DNA of 64,000 bases, taken from assembly GCA_041397765.1 (NCBI GenBank), contig JAWKWA010000006.1, positions 62,001-126,000 of the forward strand, read 5' to 3'. The stretch's first letter is position 1. The number at the start of each line of letters is the position of its first letter. The position numbers and the translations under genes are program-made. The notes under the pieces were generated by a model. The model saw only the letters and a program-made list of their open reading frames with translations. It did not search any database and had not been told where the DNA came from. This document shows positions 39,752 through 48,664 of this stretch, in pieces. This DNA comes from JAWKWA01 sp041397765 (lineage in GTDB: Bacteria > Pseudomonadota > Alphaproteobacteria > Rhizobiales > Hyphomicrobiaceae).

Positions 39752-40765
39752 TCAGGAGGCGAGCTCCATCTCGCGGCGGTGCTCGGTGCGCAGGAGCGTC
39801 TTCTCTTCGCGGTCCCAGCGCCACAGAGCCTTATAGATGAGCCGCGTGCCGCCCCACCAGCGGTCGATCGGATGGTAGTCCGGCAGATCACCATTGCCGA
39901 TCATCAGGAAGTAGCCGAGATCGGAGAGCTTCAACTGGCGATTGACGTAACGCTGCCACTCGATGAGCCGCATGTCGGGGTTGAAGGGCGTGCCCGAATG
40001 GCCCTCGACGAGGGGGGCGCCGATCATGGCGAGACGGTCGAGGATGGTGAAGAAGGCCCAGTCGTCGAGGAAGATCGCCGGCTACACGGGGAGGTGGCCC
40101 ATATACATCGGCCGGGCCTGGCGGATGCCGTGCTTCAGGAGGTCGAGGATCTGGCGCTCCGAGCGGGCAAGGCCGGTAGCCGGCGCGGGCAGTTCCTCGA
40201 GGAGGCGGATGATTGCCGAGCGCAGGAAGGGCAGGGCCCGCAGATCATATTTCAGAAGATTGGCGAAGGCCTCGGGCGTCGAATCGCGGAAGGCGCTCCA
40301 GACCCGGGCCGCGAGCGCGGTGTGGGTCTCGTCGATGACGATCGCCTTCTCGGCGAACTCGTGCACGTCCTCGATGTCGAGGAACTCGATATAGTCGTTG
40401 GCCGGCACATAGCGCAGCGTGCCCGGCTTCCGGCGATGGGTGTGGAACCAGTCGAGGATCTGGACGAGCTGAAGCTGGTCGAGAAGGTCGTGCTCGAACC
40501 AGAGCGTGACGTCCTCATAGGCGCCATGGCCGATCAGCACGGCGTCGCGGGCGAGCAGCGTCTCCTCGGAAAGCCGCGAGAAGCCCCAGGGCTCGGAGGC
40601 GATATAGGCGGCGCGCAGGCGCGTCAGCGTGGCGAGATCGGGCATCGGCGGCACCGGCCCGAAGCAGAGCGGGTCGAGCCAGGCGAGAACGCCGTCGGCG
40701 AGCCCGGCCTGATCGAGCTTGCCGGCCGCGGCGTCGGTGTTGGTGATGATGAGGCGCTCTGGCAT
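39752..40765 (-). CDS. DUF1835-like protein interrupted by an in-frame amber codon
   Basis: A single 338-codon frame on the minus strand is cut by TAG at 40084-40082. Before it: MPERLIITNTDAAAGKLDQA, then LIGHGAYEDVTLWFEHDLLD and QILDLLKHGIRQARPMYMGH. After it the frame continues without any frameshift with PAIFLDDWAFFTILDRLAMI, GAPLVEGHSGTPFNP and the end at 39752. The N-terminal part resembles DUF1835-type proteins of unknown function (WFEHDLLDQLQLVQIL), and family length agrees with the full 338 codons. A recent nonsense mutation or base-call error is likelier than recoding. Confidence 0.75.
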
Positions 40766-40849
40766 GGCCCGTCGGTCGGCTGGTCTGGCGAGCGGCCCGT
40801 CCGCTGATCCCGCAAGCTCAGTGATGCCCGATAGCCCCTTGCCGTCCGG

Positions 40850-41353
40850 TTAATCGCGCGACTTCGACCTGGCGGCGAGCGGATGCACCATGAGCAGCGC
40901 GGGCGTTCCCGGGCCGAAATGATCGGCGATCTCGATCAGCGGCAGGAAGCCCAGATGCACATAGAAAGCGCGGGTGCGGGCATAGAAGGGATCGGGGTCG
41001 CCGGTACCGAGCGTGCGGACGAGGGCGAGGCGGATGCCGTCGCGGCGCATGGCGGCGAGGGCGGCGGCGACGAGGCGGCGGCCGATGCCGCGGCCGTGGA
41101 GGTCGGGTCGGAGCCCCATCACGGCGATCTCGCAGGTGGCGGCGCTCCGGGGTGCAAGTGCGGCGAGACCGACCGCGACCTCATCGAGGCGCGCAACCGC
41201 GACCTTCAGGCGGGCCGCCTCGGTGGCATAGCTCGCGATGGCGTCCGGCCGGCCGAACCATTCCGGCAGGGCCTCGAGAATGCGCTGCGTGTCGTGGACG
41301 TCGAGCCCCTCCTCGATCGCGACGCGGACGCCTCCCGCGGCAAGTTCGACCAT
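40850..41353 (-). CDS. GNAT family N-acetyltransferase
   Basis: The 167-residue protein has the GNAT fold: VAVGLAALAPRSAATCEIAV (strands 3-4), the acetyl-CoA pyrophosphate loop DLHGRGIGRRLVAAAL, and the C-terminal FYARTRAFYVHLGFLPLIE. The start at 41353 (MVELAAGGVRVAIEEG) is preferred; an upstream in-frame ATG at 41410 would approach the enolase start. Substrate is unknown. It is divergent from eno. Confidence 0.85.
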   Translation of the reverse strand: MVELAAGGVRVAIEEGLDVHDTQRILEALPEWFGRPDAIASYATEAARLKVAVARLDEVAVGLAALAPRSAATCEIAVMGLRPDLHGRGIGRRLVAAALAAMRRDGIRLALVRTLGTGDPDPFYARTRAFYVHLGFLPLIEIADHFGPGTPALLMVHPLAARSKSRD

Positions 41354-41427
41354 GAGCTTTCTCCCCGCCGTCCACTCGGCTATCAAGCGTCCGATTCCCG
41401 TTCGGACCACAGACCAGGGGCATGACC

Positions 41428-42717
41428 ATGACCGCCATCGTCGACATCACCGGCCGCGAGATCCTCGATTCACGTGGCAACCCGACCGTGGAGGTCGACG
41501 TCATCCTCGAGGACGGCTCGCTCGGCCGCTGCGCCGTTCCCTCGGGGGCTTCGACCGGGGCGCACGAGGCGGTGGAGCTGCGCGACGGCGACAAGGCCCG
41601 CTATCTCGGCAAAGGCGTGACGAAAGCGGTCGAGGCGGTCAACACCGAGATCTTCGATGCGATCGCCGGCATGGATGCGGAGGAGCAGCGCCGCATCGAC
41701 GAGGCGATGATCGGCCTCGACGGCACGGCGAACAAGAGCCGGCTCGGCGCCAATGCCATTCTCGGCGTCTCGCTCGCGGTCGCCAAAGCCGCCGCCGAGA
41801 CGAGCGGACTGCCACTCTATCGCTATGTCGGGGGAACGGGCGCGCGCGTGCTGCCGGTGCCGATGATGAACATCATCAATGGCGGGGCCCATGCCGACAA
41901 CCCGATCGACATCCAGGAGTTCATGATCATGCCGGTCGCGGCGGCGAGCTGCGCGGATGCCATCCGGATGGGTGCGGAGGTGTTCCATACGCTGAAGAAG
42001 GCGCTGGGCGAGGCGGGGCAGGCGACCGGGGTCGGCGACGAGGGCGGATTTGCGCCCAATCTCAGCTCGGCAGACGAGGCGCTGGGCTTCATCATGAAGG
42101 CGATCGAGAAGGCGGGCTACCGGCCGGGCGAGGATATCGTGCTGGCGCTCGACTGCGCCTCGACCGAGTTCTTCAAGGCCGGACGCTACGAGCTCGCCGG
42201 CGAGGGCAAGTCGCTCGACCAGGCCGGGATGACCGCCTATCTCGCCGATCTCGTCGCGCGCTATCCCATCGTCTCGATCGAGGACGGCATGGCGGAGGAC
42301 GACATGGCCGGCTGGAAGGCGCTGACCGAGGCGATCGGCTCGAAGTGCCAACTCGTCGGCGACGACCTCTTCGTCACCAATACGAAGCGGCTGAAGGACG
42401 GCATCCGCGACGGCCTCGCCAATGCCATCCTCGTCAAGGTCAACCAGATCGGCTCGCTGTCGGAGACGCTGGACGCCGTCGAGATGGCGCACCGGGCCGG
42501 CTATCGGGCGGTGATGTCGCATCGCTCGGGCGAGACCGAGGACGCGACCATCGCCGATCTGGCGGTCGCGACGAACTGCGGGCAGATCAAGACCGGCTCC
42601 CTGTCACGCTCCGACCGGCTCGCCAAATACAACCAGCTCATCCGCATCGAGGAGGGGCTCGGCGACATGGCGCTGTTCGCCGGGCGGGAGGCGCTGCCGC
42701 GCCGCGCCGGGGCCTGA
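41428..42717 (+). CDS. eno: Enolase
   Basis: The 429-residue glycolytic enzyme converts 2-phosphoglycerate to phosphoenolpyruvate. Motifs are GREILDSRGNPTVEVDV, the flexible loop PSGASTGAHEA, Mg ligands in LALDCASTEF and VSIEDGMAEDD, and LVKVNQIGSLSET plus SHRSGETEDATIADLAV. The ATG at 41428 is preferred over one at 41422 because AGGGG lies seven bases before it and homologues start MTAI. It precedes ftsB and the pdh genes, a common alphaproteobacterial order. Confidence 0.97.
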   Translation: MTAIVDITGREILDSRGNPTVEVDVILEDGSLGRCAVPSGASTGAHEAVELRDGDKARYLGKGVTKAVEAVNTEIFDAIAGMDAEEQRRIDEAMIGLDGTANKSRLGANAILGVSLAVAKAAAETSGLPLYRYVGGTGARVLPVPMMNIINGGAHADNPIDIQEFMIMPVAAASCADAIRMGAEVFHTLKKALGEAGQATGVGDEGGFAPNLSSADEALGFIMKAIEKAGYRPGEDIVLALDCASTEFFKAGRYELAGEGKSLDQAGMTAYLADLVARYPIVSIEDGMAEDDMAGWKALTEAIGSKCQLVGDDLFVTNTKRLKDGIRDGLANAILVKVNQIGSLSETLDAVEMAHRAGYRAVMSHRSGETEDATIADLAVATNCGQIKTGSLSRSDRLAKYNQLIRIEEGLGDMALFAGREALPRRAGA

Positions 42718-42887
42718 ACCCCGCATGATCGCCGGGTCTGTCGCCGACCGGCCGCAGGCCCGCCCGCTTCGTGTCGAATCGGCCTGCCGCTTTACGGCGT
42801 TTTTACCCGGAGGCGCTAAAAGCACAGGGGTCAGCACGCTGACACGAACCAATCAGTTGCGCGTCGCACACCCTGAGCGATGACCTC

Positions 42888-43184
42888 ATGAGACCGTCAC
42901 GGCAGACCTCGGTTTTGCTTGTCTGCACAGTCCTGACGATCTACTTCGGGCATCATGCCATCAATGGCCGTCATGGTCTGGGGGCACGGTCGGATCTGCT
43001 CGTGAAAGTGGAGACACTGAAGGAGCGTCTGGCCGTGCTCTCGACCATGCATGCCCGTCTCGAGCACGAGGCGGCCATGCTGAGCGATCCGGTGATCGAT
43101 CTCGACATGCTGGACGAGACCGCGCGCTCGGCGCTCTTCCTCGCCGCAACCGACGAGATCGTGGTTCCCTTACCGCAGCGCTGA
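42888..43184 (+). CDS. ftsB: FtsB-like septum formation initiator (DivIC family)
   Basis: This 98-residue protein has an N-terminal membrane segment (VLLVCTVLTIYFGHHAING), then a coiled-coil-type helix (LLVKVETLKERLAVLSTMHA, RLEHEAAML) and DPVIDLDMLDETARSALF, which is the typical DivIC/FtsB ending. It would act at the division septum with FtsL and FtsQ. Its place between eno and pdhA is conserved in alphaproteobacteria. Confidence 0.9.
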   Translation: MRPSRQTSVLLVCTVLTIYFGHHAINGRHGLGARSDLLVKVETLKERLAVLSTMHARLEHEAAMLSDPVIDLDMLDETARSALFLAATDEIVVPLPQR

Positions 43185-43186
43185 CC

Positions 43187-43280
43187 CTTGGATCCTGATC
43201 GGCTGAGATGCGAGCGCCCGTGCAAGCATCGAAGGCGTGAATCGGACACTGGGACAAAGACGTGGAGCGCGTCCGACAGG
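43187..43280 (-). repeat. Family B intergenic repeat, copy 3
   Basis: Read on the minus strand it contains TGTCGGACGCGCTCC, CGTCTTTGTCCCAGTGTCC, GATTCACG and GCTCGCATCTCAGCCGATCA, aligning with 33971-34062 of copy 1, in inverted orientation. The palindrome head is degraded. It begins right after ftsB. Confidence 0.75.
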
Positions 43281-43620
43281 GGGCGAGCCAACTCCAATCA
43301 GGTCGGCCTGGCTCGGCGCGTGCCCGTGGTCGACGACGGCAACCATTCCGATCCATCCACCCTTTGAAAAACGCGGGCCCGGCCGGCGCAGCGGCTATCA
43401 TGGCCGGCGGGGCTCGTGTAGAGTTTCGCGAGCGGCCGGCGGGGCCCTCGCTCTGTGAGCGAGTGGCCGATCCGGCCGCACCGTCCGGGCAGGGACGAGG
43501 CCGGCGATGGGCCGGTCGAGCAACCGGCCATCGCGACGGACACGCTCTCGTGTGCCGGGCGGCAGCGGGTCGCGCCCGGCCCCGCCGGCCGGATCGCGAA
43601 CAGTTCGCCAAGGAGACCTC
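43281..43620. other. Gene-free leader upstream of pdhA
   Basis: I see no gene in these 340 bases between the repeat copy and pdhA. The region should hold the pdh operon promoter, but no convincing hexamers or operator could be assigned. AAGGAGACC precedes the pdhA ATG as ribosome binding site. Confidence 0.5.
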
Positions 43621-44694
43621 ATGCCGAAGCCGAGTGACGAGCGGTTCGACGTCCTGCAGTGGGCCCCGTCTGGGGACGCCGGTGGCAGTCAGGCCGGCGC
43701 CGGCACCGCCGGTGCGCATCCCCCGAGGTCGTTCTCCCGCGAGGAGGAGCTTCATGCCTATCGCGAGATGCTGCTCATCCGCCGTTTCGAGGAGAAGGCC
43801 GGCCAGCTCTACGGCATGGGCCTGATCGGCGGGTTCTGCCATCTCTATATCGGCCAGGAGGCGGTGGTCGTCGGCATGCAGATGGCGATCCGGCCGGGCG
43901 ACCAGGTCATCACCACCTATCGCGACCACGGCCACATGCTCGCTTGTGGAATGGAGGCGCGCGGCGTCATGGCCGAGCTGACCGGCCGGCGCGGCGGCTA
44001 TTCCAAGGGCAAGGGCGGCTCGATGCACATGTTCAGCGTCGAGAAGGCGTTCTACGGCGGGCACGGCATCGTCGGCGCTTCGGTACCGCTCGGCGCCGGT
44101 CTCGCCTTCGCCAACAAATACCGCGGCGACGGGCGCGTGGCGCTCACCTATTTCGGCGACGGGGCGGTCAACCAGGGCCAGGTCTACGAGGCCTTCAACA
44201 TGGCCAAGCTCTGGCGCCTGCCGGTGATCTTCATCATCGAGAACAACAAATACGCCATGGGCACCTCGATCGAGCGCTCGTCCTCGACGACGGATCTCTC
44301 CCAGCGCGGCCTCTCCTTCGGCATTCCCGGCGAGCAGGTCGACGGCATGGACGTGCGCGCCGTCCGGGCAGCGGGCGAGCGGGTGGTGAAGCGGGCGCGC
44401 GACGGCGAGGGCCCCTATATCCTGGAGATGCTGACCTATCGCTATCGCGGCCACTCCATGTCCGATCCCGCGAAGTACCGCAGCCGCGAGGAGGTCGACC
44501 GGATGCGCGAGCAGCGCGATCCGATCGAGCAGGTACGCCACCGGCTGATCGAGGGACGGCTCGCCGACGAGGATGGCCTCAAGGCGATCGACCGGGAGAT
44601 CCGCACCATCGTCAACGATGCGGCCGAGTTCGCCCAGAACGATCCCGAGCCCGATCCCGCCGAGCTGTGGAGCGACGTGCTGCTCGCGGTCTAA
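43621..44694 (+). CDS. pdhA: Pyruvate dehydrogenase E1 component, alpha subunit
   Basis: The 357-residue subunit binds thiamine diphosphate and decarboxylates pyruvate together with PdhB. It has MLLIRRFEEKAGQLYGMGLI, GGFCHLYIGQEAVVVG, KGGSMHMFS, the ThDP motif YFGDGAVNQGQVYEAFNMA with ENNKYAMGTS, and YRYRGHSMSDPAKYRSREEV. The N-terminal 35 residues are a Gly/Ala-rich extension. It is the first gene of the pdh series; a Uma2-type gene lies between it and pdhB. Confidence 0.96.
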   Translation: MPKPSDERFDVLQWAPSGDAGGSQAGAGTAGAHPPRSFSREEELHAYREMLLIRRFEEKAGQLYGMGLIGGFCHLYIGQEAVVVGMQMAIRPGDQVITTYRDHGHMLACGMEARGVMAELTGRRGGYSKGKGGSMHMFSVEKAFYGGHGIVGASVPLGAGLAFANKYRGDGRVALTYFGDGAVNQGQVYEAFNMAKLWRLPVIFIIENNKYAMGTSIERSSSTTDLSQRGLSFGIPGEQVDGMDVRAVRAAGERVVKRARDGEGPYILEMLTYRYRGHSMSDPAKYRSREEVDRMREQRDPIEQVRHRLIEGRLADEDGLKAIDREIRTIVNDAAEFAQNDPEPDPAELWSDVLLAV

Positions 44695-44718
44695 GGGGGA
44701 GGAGCGGCGGATTTGGCG

Positions 44719-45303
44719 ATGAGCGAGCGGGCCCGGACGGCAGCGACCTATCAAGATCTCGAACGGGTGCCGGCGCACCTCGTCGCCGAGATCCTGTTCG
44801 GCGCCCTCGTCACCCATCCCAGGCCGTCGCGCCGTCATGCGGTGGCGGCCACGTCACTGTCTGGAGAGCTTCAAGCACCATTTCAGAAGGGACGTGATGG
44901 TCCGGGTGGCTGGATCTTCGCCGTGGAACCCGAGCTGCACCTTGGGCCGCATGTACTCGTCCCCGACATCGCCGGCTGGCGGCGCGAGCGGCTGACCGAG
45001 CCAGCCGACAAACCCTATTTCGAGGTCGCGCCCGACTGGCTGTGCGAGGTGCTCTCGCCTTCGACCGAACGGCACGACAGAGGCGACAAGCGCCGCATCT
45101 ATGGGCTCTTCGGTGTGCCGTTTCTCTGGTATCTGGAGCCCGTCGCCCAGGTCCTCGAAGTGTTCACGCGGCGCGGCGATGACTGGGTTCTCACCAACAC
45201 TTTCGTCGGCGACGAGCCGGTGAACGCCCCACCTTTCGATGCCCTCACCTTCCCGCTCGGGCAGCTCTTCCCGCTCGACCCGCCGGCCGAGCCCTCGGCC
45301 TGA
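44719..45303 (+). CDS. Uma2-type (DUF820) putative endonuclease inserted in the pdh operon
   Basis: The 194-residue protein fits the Uma2 family of PD-(D/E)xK nuclease-fold proteins. It has YQDLERVPAHLVAEILFGAL, then the motif series LVPDIAGWRRERL (Asp), APDWLCEVLSPSTERHDRGD (Glu in the second strand) and KRRIYGLFGVPFLWYLEP (Lys). An ATG at 44719 is preferred over an in-frame TTG six bases earlier. It is 24 bases after pdhA and 36 bases before pdhB, on the same strand, so it must be co-transcribed. Uma2 proteins have no settled function; this position is normally empty in alphaproteobacterial pdh operons, which suggests insertion. Confidence 0.85.
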   Translation: MSERARTAATYQDLERVPAHLVAEILFGALVTHPRPSRRHAVAATSLSGELQAPFQKGRDGPGGWIFAVEPELHLGPHVLVPDIAGWRRERLTEPADKPYFEVAPDWLCEVLSPSTERHDRGDKRRIYGLFGVPFLWYLEPVAQVLEVFTRRGDDWVLTNTFVGDEPVNAPPFDALTFPLGQLFPLDPPAEPSA

Positions 45304-45339
45304 TCTCCTCAACCTGCAACGCCAAGGTTTCCTCCAGCC

Positions 45340-46740
45340 ATGCCGACCGAGATCCTGATGCCCGCGCTGTCGCCCACCATGGAGGAGGGCAAGCTCGCCA
45401 AATGGGTGGTGAAGGAAGGCCAGAGCGTGCGCTCGGGCGACGTCATCGCCGAGATCGAGACCGACAAGGCGACGATGGAGGTCGAGGCGGTCGAGGAAGG
45501 GGTGATCGGGCGGATCCTCGTCCCCGCCGGCACCGAGGGGGTCAAGGTCAACACGCCGATCGCGGTGATGGCGGGTGAGGATGCGGGTGCCGCCGCGGGC
45601 AACGGTCGGGCCGCCTCGCCGCTCGGCGTCTCATCGCCCGCCACGACAGATAGGCCCGCATCACCGGCGGGCGAGGAGCGAAAGGGCCGGCCGGCCGGCA
45701 AGACGGCGGGAGAGGCGCCCGCGGTCGCCGCCGATCCCGAAATCCCCGCCGGCGTCGAAATGGTACCGACGACGATGCGCGAGGCGCTCCGCGATGCCAT
45801 GGCCGAGGAGATGCGTCGTGATCCGGACGTGTTCCTGATGGGCGAGGAGGTGGCCCAGTATCAGGGAGCCTACAAGGTCAGCCAGGGGTTGCTCGAGGAG
45901 TTCGGCGACCGCCGGGTGATCGATACGCCGATCACCGAGCACGGCTTTGCCGGCATCGCGGCGGGCGCCGCCTTCGCGGGCCTCAAGCCGATCGTCGAGT
46001 TCATGACCTTCAATTTCGCCATGCAGGCGATCGACCACATCATCAACTCGGCCGCCAAGACCCTCTATATGTCGGGCGGGCAGATGCGCTGTCCCATCGT
46101 CTTCCGCGGCCCCAATGGTGCGGCCGCCCGGGTCGCGGCCCAGCACAGCCAGTGCTACTCGTCGTGGTACGCCCATGTGCCGGGCCTCAAGGTCGTCGCC
46201 CCCTCGACGCCGGCCGACGCCAAAGGGCTCCTGAAGGCCGCCATCCGCGATCCCAATCCGGTCGTGTTCCTGGAGAACGAGATCCTCTATGGCCAGCCCG
46301 GCCCGGTGCCGAAACTGGACGATTTCGTGCTGCCGATCGGCCGGGCGCGGATCGCACGGGCCGGCCGGCATGTGACGATCGTCTCCTTCGCGCGCGGCAT
46401 GACCTATGCGCTGGCGGCCGCCGAGGAACTGGTGAAGGACGGCATCGAGGCGGAGGTGATCGACCTGAGGACACTCCGGCCGCTCGACATGGCGACCATC
46501 ATCGAGAGCGTCAAGAAGACCAACCGGATCGTCACCGTGGAGGAGGCCTGGCCGGTCTGCTCGGTCGGCTCGGAAATCTGCGCAACGGTCGCGATCGAGG
46601 CCTTCGACTGGCTCGATGCGCCGCCCGCCAAAGTGTCGGGCGCCGACGTGCCGATGCCTTACGCGGCGAACCTGGAAAAGCTGGCGTTGCCCAATGTCGG
46701 GCAGGTCGTCGAGGCGGCGCGGCGCGTGTGTTACGCCTAG
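45340..46740 (+). CDS. pdhB: Pyruvate dehydrogenase E1 component, beta subunit with N-terminal lipoyl domain
   Basis: The 466-residue protein joins a lipoyl domain (residues 1-80, lipoyl lysine in ETDKATMEVEAVEEG) through an Ala/Pro-rich linker to the E1-beta transketolase-like domain (MREALRDAMAEEMRRDPDVF, FLMGEEVAQYQGAYKVSQGL, EFMTFNFAMQAIDHIINSAA, VVFLENEILYG). A lipoyl domain on E1-beta as well as E2 is typical of alphaproteobacteria such as rhizobia. Its TAG stop codon forms the first three bases of a family A repeat. Confidence 0.96.
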   Translation: MPTEILMPALSPTMEEGKLAKWVVKEGQSVRSGDVIAEIETDKATMEVEAVEEGVIGRILVPAGTEGVKVNTPIAVMAGEDAGAAAGNGRAASPLGVSSPATTDRPASPAGEERKGRPAGKTAGEAPAVAADPEIPAGVEMVPTTMREALRDAMAEEMRRDPDVFLMGEEVAQYQGAYKVSQGLLEEFGDRRVIDTPITEHGFAGIAAGAAFAGLKPIVEFMTFNFAMQAIDHIINSAAKTLYMSGGQMRCPIVFRGPNGAAARVAAQHSQCYSSWYAHVPGLKVVAPSTPADAKGLLKAAIRDPNPVVFLENEILYGQPGPVPKLDDFVLPIGRARIARAGRHVTIVSFARGMTYALAAAEELVKDGIEAEVIDLRTLRPLDMATIIESVKKTNRIVTVEEAWPVCSVGSEICATVAIEAFDWLDAPPAKVSGADVPMPYAANLEKLALPNVGQVVEAARRVCYA

Positions 46741-46905
46741 TGGAGCGAATTTGACACTTGCGCCCCGGTCGCCGCGACGTGCCTTCGCAAGTGTCAAATT
46801 CAAAAGCTCCACTAGAATCATAAGCTTGCTAGTGGCTCACATGATTCCGACATTTGCTCTCACGGGTTCTGAAACGGGATGCAAATGTCGGAATCGAACC
46901 ACTAG
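46738..46905 (+). repeat. Double-hairpin intergenic repeat, family A, copy 2
   Basis: Hairpin 1 has outer arms TAGTGGAGC/GCTCCACTA and inner arms AATTTGACACTTG/CAAGTGTCAAATT; hairpin 2 has outer arms CTAGTGG/CCACTAG and inner arms ATTCCGACATTTGC-like/GCAAATGTCGGAAT, with linker ATCATAAGCTTG. It starts on the pdhB stop codon and lies inside the pdh operon, so it will be transcribed and could form two strong RNA stem-loops between pdhB and pdhC. Confidence 0.9.
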
Positions 46906-46908
46906 GGA

Positions 46909-46996
46909 AGCGAATTTGACACTTGAGTCCCGATCACCGCGACGTGCGTTCGCAAGTGATGCGCGCGTCAGTGCTCGCATCTCAACCGATCAGGCT
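46909..46996 (+). repeat. Chimera of half a family A repeat and a family B tail
   Basis: 46909-46957 repeats the first half of hairpin 1 of family A (GCGAATTTGACACTTG, GCGTTCGCAAGT). It is followed directly by 46958-46996, which matches the tail of family B (GCTCGCATCT, AACCGATCAGGCTCC). The pdhC start is 41 bases further. The junction suggests recombination or insertion of one element into another. Confidence 0.7.
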
Positions 46997-47036
46997 CCAA
47001 GCCGATGAAATCCATCAAGCCCAGCGGATCGATCTG

Positions 47037-48437
47037 ATGCCAACTCCCATCCTGATGCCTGCGCTCTCACCCACCATGGAGGAGGGCAAGCTTGCCAAAT
47101 GGCTCGTCAAGGAAGGCGACAAGGTCACGGCCGGCAAGGTGATCGCCGAGATCGAGACCGACAAGGCGACCATGGAGGTCGAGGCGGTCGACGAGGGCAC
47201 GGTCGGTCGCATCCTCGTGCCGGCCGGCACCGAGGGCGTGAAGGTGAACACACCGGTCGCGCTGCTGCTCGAGGAGGGAGAGAGCGCCGATCGGCTCGAT
47301 GAGGCGCGGCCGGCTGCCAGCCGGTCGGGCGGGAGCGCGGGCGCACGGGAGCCGGCGGCCGCGTCGTCGGCGAGCACGGATCGGGCCGTCGCGGGCGGGG
47401 CCTTGGCCGGGGCCACCGCGGGCGGTGCGTCAGCCGCCGTCAATGGTCGGGGGAGCAGCGACGGCGCGCGGATCTTCTCGAGCCCGCTGGCGCGACGCCT
47501 CGCGCGCGAGGCGGGGATCGACCTCTCGGCGCTCAAGGGATCGGGGCCGCACGGTCGGATCGTGAAGAGTGATGTCGAGGCCGCAGCCAGATCGGGCGGG
47601 GGCGCCCGGGCGGCGGGGCCCGCTCTGGCGGCGCCCTCGGGGGCGGCCGCGCTCGCCACGGCGCCCGCAGCGGCGGCGGCCGGAGGGGTCTCGGTCCAGC
47701 CGATGCCCGACAACCGCATCATGGCGTACTACGAGCCCGGTACCTACGAGGTCCTGCCGCACGACGGCATGAGGAAGACGATCGCCCGCCGCCTCGTCGA
47801 ATCCAAGGTCACCATCCCGCATTTCTATCTGTCGATCGAATGCCGGCTGGACGAGCTCATGAAGGCCCGCGAGCGCCTCAACGCCAAGGCACCGAAGGAG
47901 GGCATCGCCTCCTACAAGCTGTCGGTCAACGACTTCATCATCAAGGCACTGGCGCTGGCGCTGCGCGACGTGCCGGCTGCCAATGCAACCTGGACCGAGG
48001 CGGGCATGCTGCGCCACAAGCGCATCGATGTCGGCGTGGCAGTCGCGGTCGAGGGCGGGCTCTATACGCCGGTCATCCGCCATGCCGACCTGAAGACGCT
48101 CTCGGAGATCTCCAACGAGATGCGCCACCTCGCCCAGCGCGCCCGCGACCGCAAGCTGCAGCCGCATGAATATCAGGGCGGCACCACCTCGATCTCCAAT
48201 CTCGGCATGTACGGCATCAAGCGGTTCGACGCCGTCATCAACCCGCCGCACGCGACGATCCTCGCGGTTGGCGCGGCCGAGGAGCGGGCGGTCGTCAAGG
48301 ACGGTGCCGTCGAGGTCGCCAATATGATGAGCTGCACGCTGTCCTGCGACCACCGGGTGGTCGACGGCGCGCTCGGCGCCAATCTGCTGGCGGCCTTCAA
48401 GGCCTATATCGAGGATCCGGTCCGCATGCTGGTGTGA
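47037..48437 (+). CDS. pdhC: Dihydrolipoamide acetyltransferase (E2) of pyruvate dehydrogenase
   Basis: The 466-residue E2 has one N-terminal lipoyl domain (lysine in ETDKATMEVEAVDEG), an Ala/Gly/Ser linker, the peripheral subunit-binding domain (SSPLARRLAREAGIDLSALK, GSGPHGRIVKSDVE) and the catalytic core with IDVGVAVAVEGGLYTPVIRH and the active-site CDHRVVDGALGANLL. It transfers acetyl groups to CoA and forms the complex core. The start at 47037 gives MPTPILMPALSPTMEEGKLA. No convincing ribosome binding site is seen next to it, and the intergenic region is filled by repeats, so expression may depend on the operon structure. Confidence 0.96.
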   Translation: MPTPILMPALSPTMEEGKLAKWLVKEGDKVTAGKVIAEIETDKATMEVEAVDEGTVGRILVPAGTEGVKVNTPVALLLEEGESADRLDEARPAASRSGGSAGAREPAAASSASTDRAVAGGALAGATAGGASAAVNGRGSSDGARIFSSPLARRLAREAGIDLSALKGSGPHGRIVKSDVEAAARSGGGARAAGPALAAPSGAAALATAPAAAAAGGVSVQPMPDNRIMAYYEPGTYEVLPHDGMRKTIARRLVESKVTIPHFYLSIECRLDELMKARERLNAKAPKEGIASYKLSVNDFIIKALALALRDVPAANATWTEAGMLRHKRIDVGVAVAVEGGLYTPVIRHADLKTLSEISNEMRHLAQRARDRKLQPHEYQGGTTSISNLGMYGIKRFDAVINPPHATILAVGAAEERAVVKDGAVEVANMMSCTLSCDHRVVDGALGANLLAAFKAYIEDPVRMLV

Positions 48438-48664
48438 GGCGGCCACCAGATGGGGGCGACGGGTGCGCAGGGCCGTCGCGCGCTCGGTATGGACGGGCAA
48501 CCGTCAGATATGCGTCGGCCAGACCATGGCAGTCGGGCCACACTCCGGGAAATCCTTAAGTCGGGGCGGGCGGCCGCATTGAGTCCGGCCGGGGTCTGTG
48601 CTCGGAGTGGGCTCTGTCCCAGGCGGCCTGCTCAGGCGGGCCGTGGCACATGGAGGGCGCCGGA

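Noticed and set aside
40082..40084. Pyrrolysine or other recoding at the in-frame TAG
   Set aside because: No pyl genes or recoding signals are visible and the family is not known for pyrrolysine; a mutation or error is simpler.
42961..44838. Long minus-strand open frame opposite pdhA and ftsB
   Set aside because: It is the complement of strongly conserved pdhA sequence and shows no recognisable domain.
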